DNA from: Bacteroidota bacterium
GTDB lineage: Bacteria > Bacteroidota > Bacteroidia > Chitinophagales > LD1
Length of the DNA stretch: 64,000 nt
Assembly: GCA_947479455.1 (NCBI GenBank)
Contig: CANJZE010000011.1
Coordinates: 53,021 to 117,020 of the forward strand
Direction: 5' to 3'
Both the position numbers and the translations under genes were made by a program. The notes beneath the pieces are model-generated. The model had not been told where the DNA came from. It made no database searches and was given only the letters and a program-made list of their open reading frames with translations. Shown piece after piece: positions 28,019 to 36,786 of the stretch. Position 1 is the first letter of the stretch; every line of letters begins with the position of its first letter.

Positions 28019-29260
28019 TTAATCAAGAGCCGAAAAATGAAACCCCGCCTTTTGCAAATCGTTCCAAAATGTTGGATACGATTTTTCGACTACTTCGGGG
28101 TTTGCAATTTTAACTTCACCCAGCAAAGCAAGCGGTGCAAAACTCATAGCCATGCGATGGTCGTTGTGAGTTTTTATGGCGGAAGACGGCAAAACAAAAT
28201 CGCCTTTCAGTTGATAGAATTCATACTGCGTTGCAAAATCAAAATTTACATTCATAGTGCGCAGTTCTGTTTGCAATGCGGCAATGCGGTCAGTCTCTTT
28301 TATTTTCAAACTGTCAATTCCTGAAATGGTGCAACAAATATTTTTTGCGGCAAACATCGCAGCAAACGTTTGTGCTAAATCCGGGTTCTCTTTAAAATTC
28401 ATTTTCATAAGCCGCGGATAGTTCACTTCTTTTTTCGTAAGTAATGCACCTTCAGTGGTAAATCTTGTTTCCACTCCAAAGCGTTTCATCCAAGCTTCTA
28501 TTTCTCTATCACCTTGATTCCAATCATCTTTTAATCCTTCCAAAAATAATTCTGCTTCATCGGCTAAAAATGCAATCGAATACCAATAGGATGCTGACGA
28601 CCAATCGGCATTAATCGAAATTTGGTCAGTAAGTATTGACAAATGATGAGGTTCAATTAAAACAGAATTTTCTGCCCATACATGTGGAATGCCTAATTGC
28701 TCAAGCATGTTCAGCGTCATATCTACATACGGGCGCGAAATAATTTCAGTGGTGAATTTTATTTTTAAACCATTCGGAAGAAATGGTGCAATCATCAACA
28801 GTGCGCTGATATATTGACTGCTTATATTTCCTTCAATCCAAACTTCATTTTCCAATTGGTCGAGATTAACCGGATGCATTTCTAGTGGAGGAAAACCTTC
28901 TTTGCCTTTATAATGAACATCGAAGCCTATATCAATTAGTGCGTTCACGAGCGGATGAATCGGTCGTTCACACATACGTTCGCTCCCGGTAATTATTTTA
29001 TGCCTGTTGGTAGCGCAATAAAACGCAGTTAAAAAACGCATACTTGTTCCTGAATCTAAAACATCAACTTGAGTTTCATCGTTTTCAAGAATTGATTTAA
29101 GCCTTTGCGTGTCGCGTGCAGTAGAGAGATTTTCAATTTTAATTTGGTTACCACTGAGCGCATTTAGAATAAGCGCGCGATTGCTTTCGCTCTTCGAACC
29201 GGGGATTCGAATACGTGCATTTATTTTTTTAGTAGGATGCGAAACGGTGGCAACACTCAT
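28019..29260 (-). CDS. aroA: 3-phosphoshikimate 1-carboxyvinyltransferase (EPSP synthase)
   Basis: AroA transfers enolpyruvate from PEP to shikimate-3-phosphate in the aromatic pathway. The 413-residue protein has IPGSKSESNRALILNAL at the N-terminus, LDSGTSMRFLTAFY, GNISSQYISALLM and KIKETDRIAALQTEL, with the late DHRMAMSFA motif. Its ATG overlaps the aroB stop by 4 bases. It is the last gene of a five-gene minus-strand operon beginning with prmC. Confidence 0.95.
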   Translation of the reverse strand: MSVATVSHPTKKINARIRIPGSKSESNRALILNALSGNQIKIENLSTARDTQRLKSILENDETQVDVLDSGTSMRFLTAFYCATNRHKIITGSERMCERPIHPLVNALIDIGFDVHYKGKEGFPPLEMHPVNLDQLENEVWIEGNISSQYISALLMIAPFLPNGLKIKFTTEIISRPYVDMTLNMLEQLGIPHVWAENSVLIEPHHLSILTDQISINADWSSASYWYSIAFLADEAELFLEGLKDDWNQGDREIEAWMKRFGVETRFTTEGALLTKKEVNYPRLMKMNFKENPDLAQTFAAMFAAKNICCTISGIDSLKIKETDRIAALQTELRTMNVNFDFATQYEFYQLKGDFVLPSSAIKTHNDHRMAMSFAPLALLGEVKIANPEVVEKSYPTFWNDLQKAGFHFSALD

Positions 29261-30315
29261 GCAACTATGCGGTTGTAATAATTTAATGATTCAATAACCA
29301 CGTTCTCTTCAACGGAATTATTGATAGAGTAGTTTCCAATTCCTTTCAACAAAGTAAATTGAAATTGGTTTGCGCTGTTCTTCTTATCCTGTTTCATCAG
29401 TTGTAAAATTTCGTCAAAAGAAGTTTCCGGAACGTGGAGTAATTGAAAATAGTGAAGCAGTATTTTAGTAATAGAAACAAGTTCAAGGGCTGTAATTAAA
29501 TTCAGTTTTTCAGAGATAGAACTCTCGCAAATCATTCCTGCGGCAATGGCTTCGCCATGCAAAAGTTTTTTGTCACCACTTTTTAAAAAGTAAGTTTCTA
29601 TAGCATGACCAACCGTATGGCCAAAGTTCAACGCTTTTCGACTATCACTTTCTTGTGGGTCGTGTTCAACAAAAAAAGACTTGATATTTACATTTCGTTC
29701 AACAACAGAATTCCAATCAACAATTTCAGGTTTCAGGTTTGAAATTTCAAGTTTCCTAAAAGCATCTGTATCGGCAATTAGGTAATGTTTAATCACTTCA
29801 GCAAAACCCGAAAGCAATTCTCTTTTGTTCAATGTTTTCAAAAACGCGGTGTGAATAAAAACCGCTTCGGGTTGATTGAACAAACCAATTTGATTTTTGA
29901 AACCGTTGAAATCAATTCCTGTTTTACCGCCAACACTGGCATCAACCATAGCGAGTAAAGTAGTTGGAATTTGAATGAATGAAACTCCGCGTTTGTAACA
30001 ACCCGCAGCAAAACCGCCAAGGTCACCAATTACTCCACCACCTAAGTTGATGAGTAAAGTTTTCCTATCGGCATTTTCTTCGGTCAGTTTATTCCAAACC
30101 AATTCGCAGGTGCTAAGTGTTTTATTCTCTTCTCCGCTTTTTATTTCAATGGTATGATGTGTAGGCAGAAGAGAAGCGATGAGCGGGTAACAATGATTGT
30201 TCGTGTTTTCGTCAACAAGCACAAAGGTTTGGGAGAAAGAATTTGAGGAAAGAAATTCTTGAAGATGTTTCAAAGGTTCGTTGCCTATAAAAATGTGGGA
30301 TGTTCTATCATTCAT
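29257..30315 (-). CDS. aroB: 3-dehydroquinate synthase
   Basis: AroB makes 3-dehydroquinate from DAHP using NAD and a metal. The 352-residue protein has SGEENKTLSTCELVWNKL, the NAD loop NLGGGVIGDLGGFAAGCYKRG, IPTTLLAMVDASVGGKTGID, and metal-binding LNFGHTVGHAIE. A period-7 repeat at 29723-29757 lies inside the gene and encodes KLEISNLKPEIVDW, in a less conserved stretch. The gene overlaps both neighbours by 4 bases, so translation is coupled. Confidence 0.95.
   Translation of the reverse strand: MNDRTSHIFIGNEPLKHLQEFLSSNSFSQTFVLVDENTNNHCYPLIASLLPTHHTIEIKSGEENKTLSTCELVWNKLTEENADRKTLLINLGGGVIGDLGGFAAGCYKRGVSFIQIPTTLLAMVDASVGGKTGIDFNGFKNQIGLFNQPEAVFIHTAFLKTLNKRELLSGFAEVIKHYLIADTDAFRKLEISNLKPEIVDWNSVVERNVNIKSFFVEHDPQESDSRKALNFGHTVGHAIETYFLKSGDKKLLHGEAIAAGMICESSISEKLNLITALELVSITKILLHYFQLLHVPETSFDEILQLMKQDKKNSANQFQFTLLKGIGNYSINNSVEENVVIESLNYYNRIVA
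29723..29757. repeat. Period-7 tandem repeat (GTTTCAG type) inside aroB
   Basis: Five heptamers lie in a row: ATTTCAG, GTTTCAG, GTTTGAA, ATTTCAA, GTTTCCT. In the aroB frame they encode the peptide around EISNLKPEI. The frame is intact through the block. Confidence 0.85.
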
Positions 30316-30761
30316 TTTTTTGCGGGCAATTCAAATTTTACAGGAACAACAAAATAGGATGACACAGGTTTATCTGTCACAGTAAATGCAGGAACGAACA
30401 CAAGATTTTTCACAAGGCGCATAGCCTCTCTTTCTAAACCTTTCGAAGTTTGGTTGATTGGTTTTACATCAGCAACTGTTCCCATAGAATCAATCAATGC
30501 GCGAATCATTACAGTACCTGTAATATGATTATCAAACTCCATTTGCGGATATTGCATTAGCTTCTTCAACTTCGCTTGCAATTCAATTTCACCTCCGGGG
30601 TATTCGGCAAGTCGGGCCACTTCTGTTGCACGATTAAACAAATTGATAGAATCGGTTTCAACTCTTGAATTGAAAACCTGGGCTCGTTTATATGCCTGAT
30701 AATTTTGTGAAAACAAAAACTGCGTTGTGCTTAGCAGTAACAAAATAAACACATGCTTCAT
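30312..30761 (-). CDS. Small exported TonB C-terminal domain protein
   Basis: The 149-residue protein starts at the ATG at 30759-30761 (MKHVFILLLLSTTQFLFSQ), a signal peptide. A C-terminal TonB-like domain follows: AEYPGGEIELQAKLKKLMQYP, TGTVMIRALIDSMGTVADV and FVVPVKFELP. It lacks the inner-membrane anchor and proline linker of a real TonB, so it is not an energy transducer by itself. Such stand-alone domains are common in Bacteroidota. It lies 1 base after the preceding gene and overlaps aroB by 4 bases. Confidence 0.82.
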   Translation of the reverse strand: MKHVFILLLLSTTQFLFSQNYQAYKRAQVFNSRVETDSINLFNRATEVARLAEYPGGEIELQAKLKKLMQYPQMEFDNHITGTVMIRALIDSMGTVADVKPINQTSKGLEREAMRLVKNLVFVPAFTVTDKPVSSYFVVPVKFELPAKK

Positions 30762-30762
30762 T

Positions 30763-31239
30763 TTAAAATTTTCTTTCAAAAATGATGGAGCCAATCATAG
30801 CATTGCGGGCATCTAATTCAAAAACAGGTTGCTCATTTTCCCCTTCTTCTATTGATTTAATTTTGTAGATGCCTTCATTTTCAATTTTCAATTTACCACG
30901 CTCAACTTTTTCTTCATCCGTTAGAAAACGCTCGTAATTTCCTTCTGCAAAAACACCTTTTTGTTTTTCGTGAATCAACAGTTCTTTTTTAGGTATGCTT
31001 GAAGTAAGCGGTCTTGGCGAAGGCATACTTGCTTTTTTCTTGGCTTCTGCTTCTGCCTGTTTGCGTTTTACTTCGCGCATAATCTCTTCGAGTGGATTTG
31101 CCACAGGTGGAGAAACGGGTTTCGGCTCATCAGGAGTTGATATGGTGTTCTTCTTTTTGTTCTCTTCTACTTTCTTCCCAATAGAGTAAAGAAAATACAC
31201 GACACCGATAATGAGATAGATGATGAGTTTGCTTTCCAC
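30763..31239 (-). CDS. Membrane-anchored protein of unknown function
   Basis: The 158-residue protein has one N-terminal helix (KLIIYLIIGVVYFLYSIG). A highly charged, coiled-coil-like segment rich in Lys, Glu and Ala lies at about 45-75, and a short C-terminal domain ends NAMIGSIIFERKF. No family is recognised. A period-7 repeat (30877-30897) encodes KLKIENEGIY near the C-terminal domain. It is the second gene of the prmC-aroA operon, 9 bases after prmC. Confidence 0.72.
   Translation of the reverse strand: MESKLIIYLIIGVVYFLYSIGKKVEENKKKNTISTPDEPKPVSPPVANPLEEIMREVKRKQAEAEAKKKASMPSPRPLTSSIPKKELLIHEKQKGVFAEGNYERFLTDEEKVERGKLKIENEGIYKIKSIEEGENEQPVFELDARNAMIGSIIFERKF
30877..30897. repeat. Period-7 tandem repeat (ATTTTCA type) inside a coding region
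   Basis: The heptamers ATTTTCA, ATTTTCA and ATTTACC lie in frame and encode GKLKIENEG in the membrane-anchored protein. It is a short block, less certain than the longer ones. Confidence 0.65.
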
Positions 31240-31248
31240 GTGAGCAAG

Positions 31249-32109
31249 TTATGTTTTTTGTGACAAATGATTTTTTTCGGCTTTCACCATTCTGTCTTTT
31301 CCGCTCAAATCTTTTCGTAGTTCAATATTTGTAAAACCAAAATCAGTAAGTATCTCAACCACCTCTTTTCCTTTCGCTTCGTTTATTTCAAGGAATAATT
31401 TTCCTTTTGGTTTCAGCGTATGCAAAGACTGTTCTGCAATTTTTCTGTAGAAAATTAAATCATCATCACCTGAAACAAACAATGCAAGATGTGGTTCATA
31501 ATTCAAAACGTTTGAACACATAGTCTCTTTTTCATCTAAGGAAATATAAGGTGGATTGCTGACGATAACATCGTATTTGTTGGCGGAAAGATTCTCTGTA
31601 AGAATATCGTGCTTAAAAAACGTCACACGAGTTTGTAGTAAGCGATTATTCTCTTCTGCAACCAGCAAAGCATCTTCACTTATATCACACCCATCAATCT
31701 TAGCTTGTGCAAAATTTTTAGAAAGCGAAATTGGAATACATCCACTTCCTGTTCCAATATCCAGAATCTGTATTTCACTTCGGACTTCTCTTAATATCCA
31801 GTCCACTAATTCTTCCGTCTCGGGTCTCGGAATTAAAACGCTTTTGCTCACCTTAAATTTCAATCCATAAAAATCTGCTTCTTCTAAAATGTATTGAAGA
31901 GGTTCGTGAGTTAGCAGACGTTTCAAAATTTCGTTGAGTTGCTTTTCCTGCTCTTGTGTTAGAATTCTAAAACGCTCAAAAGCCATTTGATGCGCTTGTA
32001 GTTCCAATTTGTTTTCGAAAACAATTTTGGTAATAGACCGCGCTTCGCGCTCTTCATAAATACCGGAAAGTTTCTGCCAAAATATTTTCTGCAACTCAGC
32101 CAATGTCAT
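31249..32109 (-). CDS. prmC: Peptide chain release factor N5-glutamine methyltransferase
   Basis: PrmC methylates the GGQ glutamine of release factors RF1 and RF2. The 286-residue protein has an N-terminal helical domain and PLQYILEEADFYGLKFKVSKS. The SAM motif DIGTGSGCIPISL and the catalytic NPPYISLDE follow, both diagnostic. It heads the operon prmC - unknown - TonB-C - aroB - aroA and is divergent from ribD across a 59-base spacer. Confidence 0.94.
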   Translation of the reverse strand: MTLAELQKIFWQKLSGIYEEREARSITKIVFENKLELQAHQMAFERFRILTQEQEKQLNEILKRLLTHEPLQYILEEADFYGLKFKVSKSVLIPRPETEELVDWILREVRSEIQILDIGTGSGCIPISLSKNFAQAKIDGCDISEDALLVAEENNRLLQTRVTFFKHDILTENLSANKYDVIVSNPPYISLDEKETMCSNVLNYEPHLALFVSGDDDLIFYRKIAEQSLHTLKPKGKLFLEINEAKGKEVVEILTDFGFTNIELRKDLSGKDRMVKAEKNHLSQKT

Positions 32110-32168
32110 GACCCGAAAATAAACTTATCAGTCATATCGCGTTCTTGCTGCTTTGCTATTTTCGCTCC

Positions 32169-33203
32169 ATGCACATGCACCAACACTACATGCAACGCTG
32201 TCTTGACCTGGCCATTCAAGGTTTGGGAAAAGTGGCGCCTAATCCTTTGGTGGGTTCGGTGATTGTGCATGAGAAAAAAATTATTGGTGAAGGATTTCAT
32301 CTGCAATTTGGCAAAGCACATGCAGAAGTAAATGCAATTCAATCAGTGACAGAAAAGGATTTGTTGAAGGACTCAACGCTCCATGTAAATCTTGAACCCT
32401 GTTCTCATTTTGGCAAAACACCGCCTTGTGCCGATTTGATTATTCAACACAAAATTCCTCGTGTGGTTATTGGCAGCTATGACCCAAATCCAAAAGTTGC
32501 GGGAAATGGAATTAAGAAGTTGAGAGAAGCTGGAGTGGAGGTGATTACAGGAATTCTGAAAGCGGAATCTGATTTCCTGAATCGTAGATTTATTACAGCT
32601 CATACCAAACATCGCCCTTACATCATTTTGAAATTTGCACAAAGTGCCGATGGCTTTATGGCGTTGAATGAACCTAAACAGTTTTGGTTTACCAATGAGC
32701 TTTCAAAAAAACTAATGCATAAATGGAGAACCGAAGAGCAAGGAATTTTAGTTGGCAGAAATACGGTGGCTATTGATGATTGTGAATTAACTGCTCGTTT
32801 ATGGCGAGGCAAAAATCCTATAAGAATTGTAATTGACAGGAAGATTTCTTTATCAAGCGATAAAAAAATTTTCAACGCATTTGCAAAGACATTTGTATTC
32901 AATGAAGTTGAAACGAAAACAGGTGGCACTATTGATTTTATCCAAATTGATTTCACGAAAAACGTTTTGGAGCAGATACTTCGGCATTTGCAAGCCAACG
33001 AAATTCAATCAGTAATAATTGAAGGAGGTCCCGCAACCTTACAACCTTTCATTGAACAAAACCTGTGGGATGAAGCTAGAATATTCACAACGCCTCATCA
33101 ATTGAAAGGAGGGAAGCCATCACCAATAATTTCAGGAATTGTTATAGAAGAAACAGAAATTGAAACCGATTTGCTGAAAGTAATTATCAATAGCGCAACA
33201 TGA
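32169..33203 (+). CDS. ribD: Bifunctional diaminohydroxyphosphoribosylaminopyrimidine deaminase / uracil reductase
   Basis: RibD performs the second and third steps of riboflavin synthesis. From the ATG at 32169 (MHMHQHYMQRCLDLA) the protein has 344 residues. The deaminase zinc site is His51-Ala-Glu53, Cys78 and Cys87 (HAEVNAI, EPCSHFGKTPPCADL). The C-terminal reductase domain starts near 145 (YIILKFAQSADGFMA) with SVIIEGGPATLQPFI. The next gene overlaps by 4 bases. The companion ribBA lies at 47.9 kb. Confidence 0.95.
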   Translation: MHMHQHYMQRCLDLAIQGLGKVAPNPLVGSVIVHEKKIIGEGFHLQFGKAHAEVNAIQSVTEKDLLKDSTLHVNLEPCSHFGKTPPCADLIIQHKIPRVVIGSYDPNPKVAGNGIKKLREAGVEVITGILKAESDFLNRRFITAHTKHRPYIILKFAQSADGFMALNEPKQFWFTNELSKKLMHKWRTEEQGILVGRNTVAIDDCELTARLWRGKNPIRIVIDRKISLSSDKKIFNAFAKTFVFNEVETKTGGTIDFIQIDFTKNVLEQILRHLQANEIQSVIIEGGPATLQPFIEQNLWDEARIFTTPHQLKGGKPSPIISGIVIEETEIETDLLKVIINSAT

Positions 33204-34084
33204 TTTATTTAATAATATCCATTGTGTGTTCTGCTTTGCTTGTGTTGCTTTTTAAAATATTTGAGCAACGTGCCATTCCTGTTTTTCAGGCAATTGTTTT
33301 CAATTACATAGCGGCAACTTTGTGCGGAGTAGTTTTTCTTCCTGATAAAACTTCGCTTATCACAGGTTCTATCTTTACGCATTCCTGGATTCCTTTTGCT
33401 TTTTTTCTCGGCACTTTGTTTATTACCGTTTTTAATTTTACGAGTATAACTACAGTGCGCTATGGAGTTTCAACAGCATCGGTGGCAATGAAACTTGGTT
33501 TGGTTTTTCCGGTTATGTTGGCGTTTACAGTATATGGCGAGAGTTTTAATTGGATGAAACTGCTTGGAATTTTGTTTGCTTTTGTTGCCGTAATTCTCTC
33601 CTCCTTAAAAGAGGATAATCAATCTTCTCAGCATAAATCATCCTTCGCCATTTTACCATTGATCGTTTTTATAGGAAGTGGTGCTTGCGATTCGTTAACT
33701 CAATTTGCTAATAAAAAATATGTAGGAGCAAATGGAATGGAAGAGTTTTCGCTGTTTCTTTTTATGGCAGCGGCCATCGTTGGTAGTTTTCTTTTGGCTT
33801 TTCAATTCATGCAAGGTAAAGCGAAGTTCAATCTTCAAAGTTTAGCTGGCGGAATCATTCTAGGCATTATCAATTACTTTTCATTCTTGTTTATTCTAAA
33901 AGCGCTTTCCGCTGTTTCGTGGGGAAGTTCCGTGGTGTTTCCGGTAAGTAACTTAGGAACGGTACTCTTTGCAACGGTTGTTGGTGTGTTGCTTTTTAAA
34001 GAACGCATTTCCAAAATCAATTTGATTGGGTTAGGTTTTGCTGTTCTTTCGATTGTATTGATTATTCTTTCAAACACCATCTAA
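33200..34084 (+). CDS. EamA/DMT-family transporter
   Basis: The 294-residue integral membrane protein has ten predicted helices in two repeats of five, the EamA/drug-metabolite transporter plan. Each half ends in a typical signature: LLGILFAFVAVILSSLKE and KINLIGLGFAVLSIVLIILS. The substrate cannot be read. The ATGA overlap with ribD suggests one transcript, so a link to riboflavin or a precursor is possible but unproven. Confidence 0.85.
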   Translation: MIYLIISIVCSALLVLLFKIFEQRAIPVFQAIVFNYIAATLCGVVFLPDKTSLITGSIFTHSWIPFAFFLGTLFITVFNFTSITTVRYGVSTASVAMKLGLVFPVMLAFTVYGESFNWMKLLGILFAFVAVILSSLKEDNQSSQHKSSFAILPLIVFIGSGACDSLTQFANKKYVGANGMEEFSLFLFMAAAIVGSFLLAFQFMQGKAKFNLQSLAGGIILGIINYFSFLFILKALSAVSWGSSVVFPVSNLGTVLFATVVGVLLFKERISKINLIGLGFAVLSIVLIILSNTI

Positions 34085-34138
34085 TTTGGAGGTTCATAAA
34101 AAGAAATACTCATCACCTCTAATTCGTATTTTTAATTC

Positions 34139-35905
34139 ATGAGAAAACATATTCCCTTTTTCATTTTCATTCTCGTTTTTTTTTCGGTTGCTGCGCAAAA
34201 GACTGAAGAAAATTCTTTAGTAGCTTATTATAAAACTTCAGGTTGCAAATCTTCTTTTGCAAAAGTGAAGTTCGAAGGCGAAAACGATTCCACCAATATT
34301 CAAAAGTACATACAGCGTAGTTTAGAAAATTTGAAAGACAAGCGCGTTAGTTTGAAGTTGAACTACAGAAACGAAAGTCCGGGTGGTTTCCATTATTCGT
34401 TCTCACAGTTGTTTAACGAAGTTGAAGTTTATCAGAGCGAAGTGAAAGTGAATACTGATAAACAGAACACCATTCACACGGTGTTTGATAATTCTGAAAA
34501 CACTTCACAATGGTATTTGTCAGTAGCCAACGCAAACGAAAATTCGGTGATTGCCATTCATCCTGATACAAAGCAAGTTGTAGTTGCCGATAGAAAAATA
34601 GAAAATCATTCTCACGAAATTTTGACTGCAAATGGCGAAATAATTTTCAGCCGCGATATGAATATGTACGCTGCACCACCAGATTCAATAGTTAGTGGAA
34701 TAGTTTTTAATCCGGACCCTTTGACCACTGCCGGTCAGGTATATGGCGGTTCGTTTGTAGATAACGGTGATGCAAATGCTAGTTGGCTCGATGCACAGGA
34801 GCAAACAGTAAATTTTATAACAAATTTCAACGGTTCACAATTCACTTTGCAGAGCGCGTATGTGCGTGTGGTCGATTTTGATTTACCAACTCTAGCTCCT
34901 GTTACATCTTCAATTCCGCAATTTTATTTTGATCGTTCACAATCTGGTTTTGAAGATGTGAATGCGTTCTACCACATCAGCACAATGCAAAATCATATTC
35001 ATGCATTGGGATTTAATGCAGCGGATGGTTTGGTAGAAATTGACCCTCATGCTTTAAGCGGATCTGATAATTCTCTTTTTGCAGCCAATTACAATCCAAA
35101 AAGAATTTATTATGGTACGGGAGGAGTAGATGATGCGGAAGATGCTGATGTTTGCGTGCATGAGTACGGACATTTTGTTTCCGATGGTGCTTCACCCGGT
35201 ACCAATATTGGTTTTGAACGTAATGCTTTGGATGAAGCATTCGGAGATTATTTGGCTGGTTCTTATTCGCGTAGTTTGAATTCGTTCAACGATTTTTGGG
35301 TTTTTAATTGGGATGGACATAATGAATTTTGGAACGGTAGAATTCTTAATTCTACTAAAGTCTATCCGCAGGATTTAGACCAGAGTAGCTACTACAAAAA
35401 CTCTTCTATTTGGTCGGCTGTACTTTGGTGCTTGAATGGTTCAATCGGTCGCGATGCAACTGACAGTTTAATTTTGCAAACTCATTATGCCTATGCGCAA
35501 AATATTTTGATGGATGCAGCAGCACAACTTTTAATTGATGCCGATACGTTGCTCACAGGGGGTAAATACTATTGCCCTATTTACAATTGCTTATTTCAGC
35601 ACGGTTTAAATCCTGTAAATCCATTCAGTCCTTGCAGCGTTGGTGTGAACGAGTTAAACGAATTCCCGGTTAAGTTTTTTAACCACACTAATTCATTCAG
35701 TATCATCAATGCAAATTTGTATGAAATGAAAATTGAAGTATTGAGTGTAAATGGACAAGTTGTTGCAATGTTTAATGATTCAAAAGCTATGTTGAATTAC
35801 GAAAACGAAAACCTTGCTTCGGGAATTTATTTAGTGAATGTGAATCTTAGCATAGGCAGTAACATGCAACTCATCAAAACTTTTAAGTGGAGTAAATTGA
35901 ATTAA
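34139..35905 (+). CDS. Secreted gluzincin-type metalloprotease with T9SS sorting domain
   Basis: The 588-residue protein has a signal peptide (about 1-19). An FTP-like propeptide region lies near 80-120 (FHYSFSQLFNEVEVYQSEV). The zinc motif HEYGH is at 341-345, with the third ligand probably Glu366 in NALDEAFGDYLAGS, the arrangement of M4/M36 gluzincins. The C-terminal 80 residues form a type A T9SS domain (LYEMKIEVLSVNGQVV, NLASGIYLVNV). It should be secreted by T9SS and act outside the cell. The exact MEROPS family is uncertain. Confidence 0.85.
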   Translation: MRKHIPFFIFILVFFSVAAQKTEENSLVAYYKTSGCKSSFAKVKFEGENDSTNIQKYIQRSLENLKDKRVSLKLNYRNESPGGFHYSFSQLFNEVEVYQSEVKVNTDKQNTIHTVFDNSENTSQWYLSVANANENSVIAIHPDTKQVVVADRKIENHSHEILTANGEIIFSRDMNMYAAPPDSIVSGIVFNPDPLTTAGQVYGGSFVDNGDANASWLDAQEQTVNFITNFNGSQFTLQSAYVRVVDFDLPTLAPVTSSIPQFYFDRSQSGFEDVNAFYHISTMQNHIHALGFNAADGLVEIDPHALSGSDNSLFAANYNPKRIYYGTGGVDDAEDADVCVHEYGHFVSDGASPGTNIGFERNALDEAFGDYLAGSYSRSLNSFNDFWVFNWDGHNEFWNGRILNSTKVYPQDLDQSSYYKNSSIWSAVLWCLNGSIGRDATDSLILQTHYAYAQNILMDAAAQLLIDADTLLTGGKYYCPIYNCLFQHGLNPVNPFSPCSVGVNELNEFPVKFFNHTNSFSIINANLYEMKIEVLSVNGQVVAMFNDSKAMLNYENENLASGIYLVNVNLSIGSNMQLIKTFKWSKLN

Positions 35906-35906
35906 A

Positions 35907-36782
35907 ATGAAAGAGCGCATTGACGAATCTGAATTAGTGTTGAACGAACGCGGAGCCATTTACCATCTTGATTTATTACCGCATGAAATAGCAGAAACTA
36001 TTATAACCGTAGGCGACCCTAACAGAGTGGCTGATGTAAGCAAGCACTTTGATTCTATTCGGCACAAAGCCAGCCATCGCGAGTTTGTTACACACACGGG
36101 TATGCTAAACAATAAACACCTGACTGTAATGTCAACAGGTATGGGAGCGGGTTGTATTGATATTTTTATGAACGAACTTGATGCGCTGGTGAATATTGAT
36201 TTCGCTACACGTCAACAAAAAAGCGAATTGAGTTCACTTCAAATTATTCGATTGGGAACTTCGGGCTCTGTAAGTGAAGAAGTAGAAATTGATTCTATTC
36301 TTATTTCCGAAACATCGATAGGAATGGATGGCTTACTCGATTTTTATGCGCATGAAAATTCGATTCACGAAACAGTTTATCTCGAAGCTTTTAGCAGTTA
36401 TATAAAACCAAAGTTTAGTGCAGTGCGTCCATACATAGCCAGTGCAGGAGAGGAGTTGATCAAAAAATTTGAAGGGCATTATATAAAAGGAACCACACTT
36501 ACCGCAGTAGGTTTTTATGCACCGCAGGGTAGGCAACTTCGTTTGCAACCCGAGTTTTCAAATTTCATTAAAACCATTCATCAGTTTCGACACAAGCATT
36601 TTCGCATCACAAATTTAGAAATGGAGACCGCGTGTATTTATGGAATGGGAAAATTGTTAGGACATGAATGCCTCTCTGTAAATGCAATTCTTGCCAATAG
36701 AATCAACCACACTTTCAGCAGTAATCCGAAAAAGATTATCGAAAAAATGATTGAAGAAGCACTGGAGATAGTTACTGCGTAA
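35907..36782 (+). CDS. Nucleoside phosphorylase (uridine phosphorylase-like)
   Basis: The 291-residue cytosolic protein belongs to the PNP/UDP phosphorylase family: IITVGDPNRVADVSKHFD at the N-terminus, STGMGAGCIDIFMNEL, IRLGTSGSVSEEVEID, and the C-terminal NLEMETACIYGMGKLLGHECLS with the conserved META motif. The family cleaves nucleosides with phosphate; the NLEME form favours uridine-type substrates. It begins 1 base after the metalloprotease stop. Confidence 0.88.
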   Translation: MKERIDESELVLNERGAIYHLDLLPHEIAETIITVGDPNRVADVSKHFDSIRHKASHREFVTHTGMLNNKHLTVMSTGMGAGCIDIFMNELDALVNIDFATRQQKSELSSLQIIRLGTSGSVSEEVEIDSILISETSIGMDGLLDFYAHENSIHETVYLEAFSSYIKPKFSAVRPYIASAGEELIKKFEGHYIKGTTLTAVGFYAPQGRQLRLQPEFSNFIKTIHQFRHKHFRITNLEMETACIYGMGKLLGHECLSVNAILANRINHTFSSNPKKIIEKMIEEALEIVTA

Positions 36783-36786
36783 ACCG

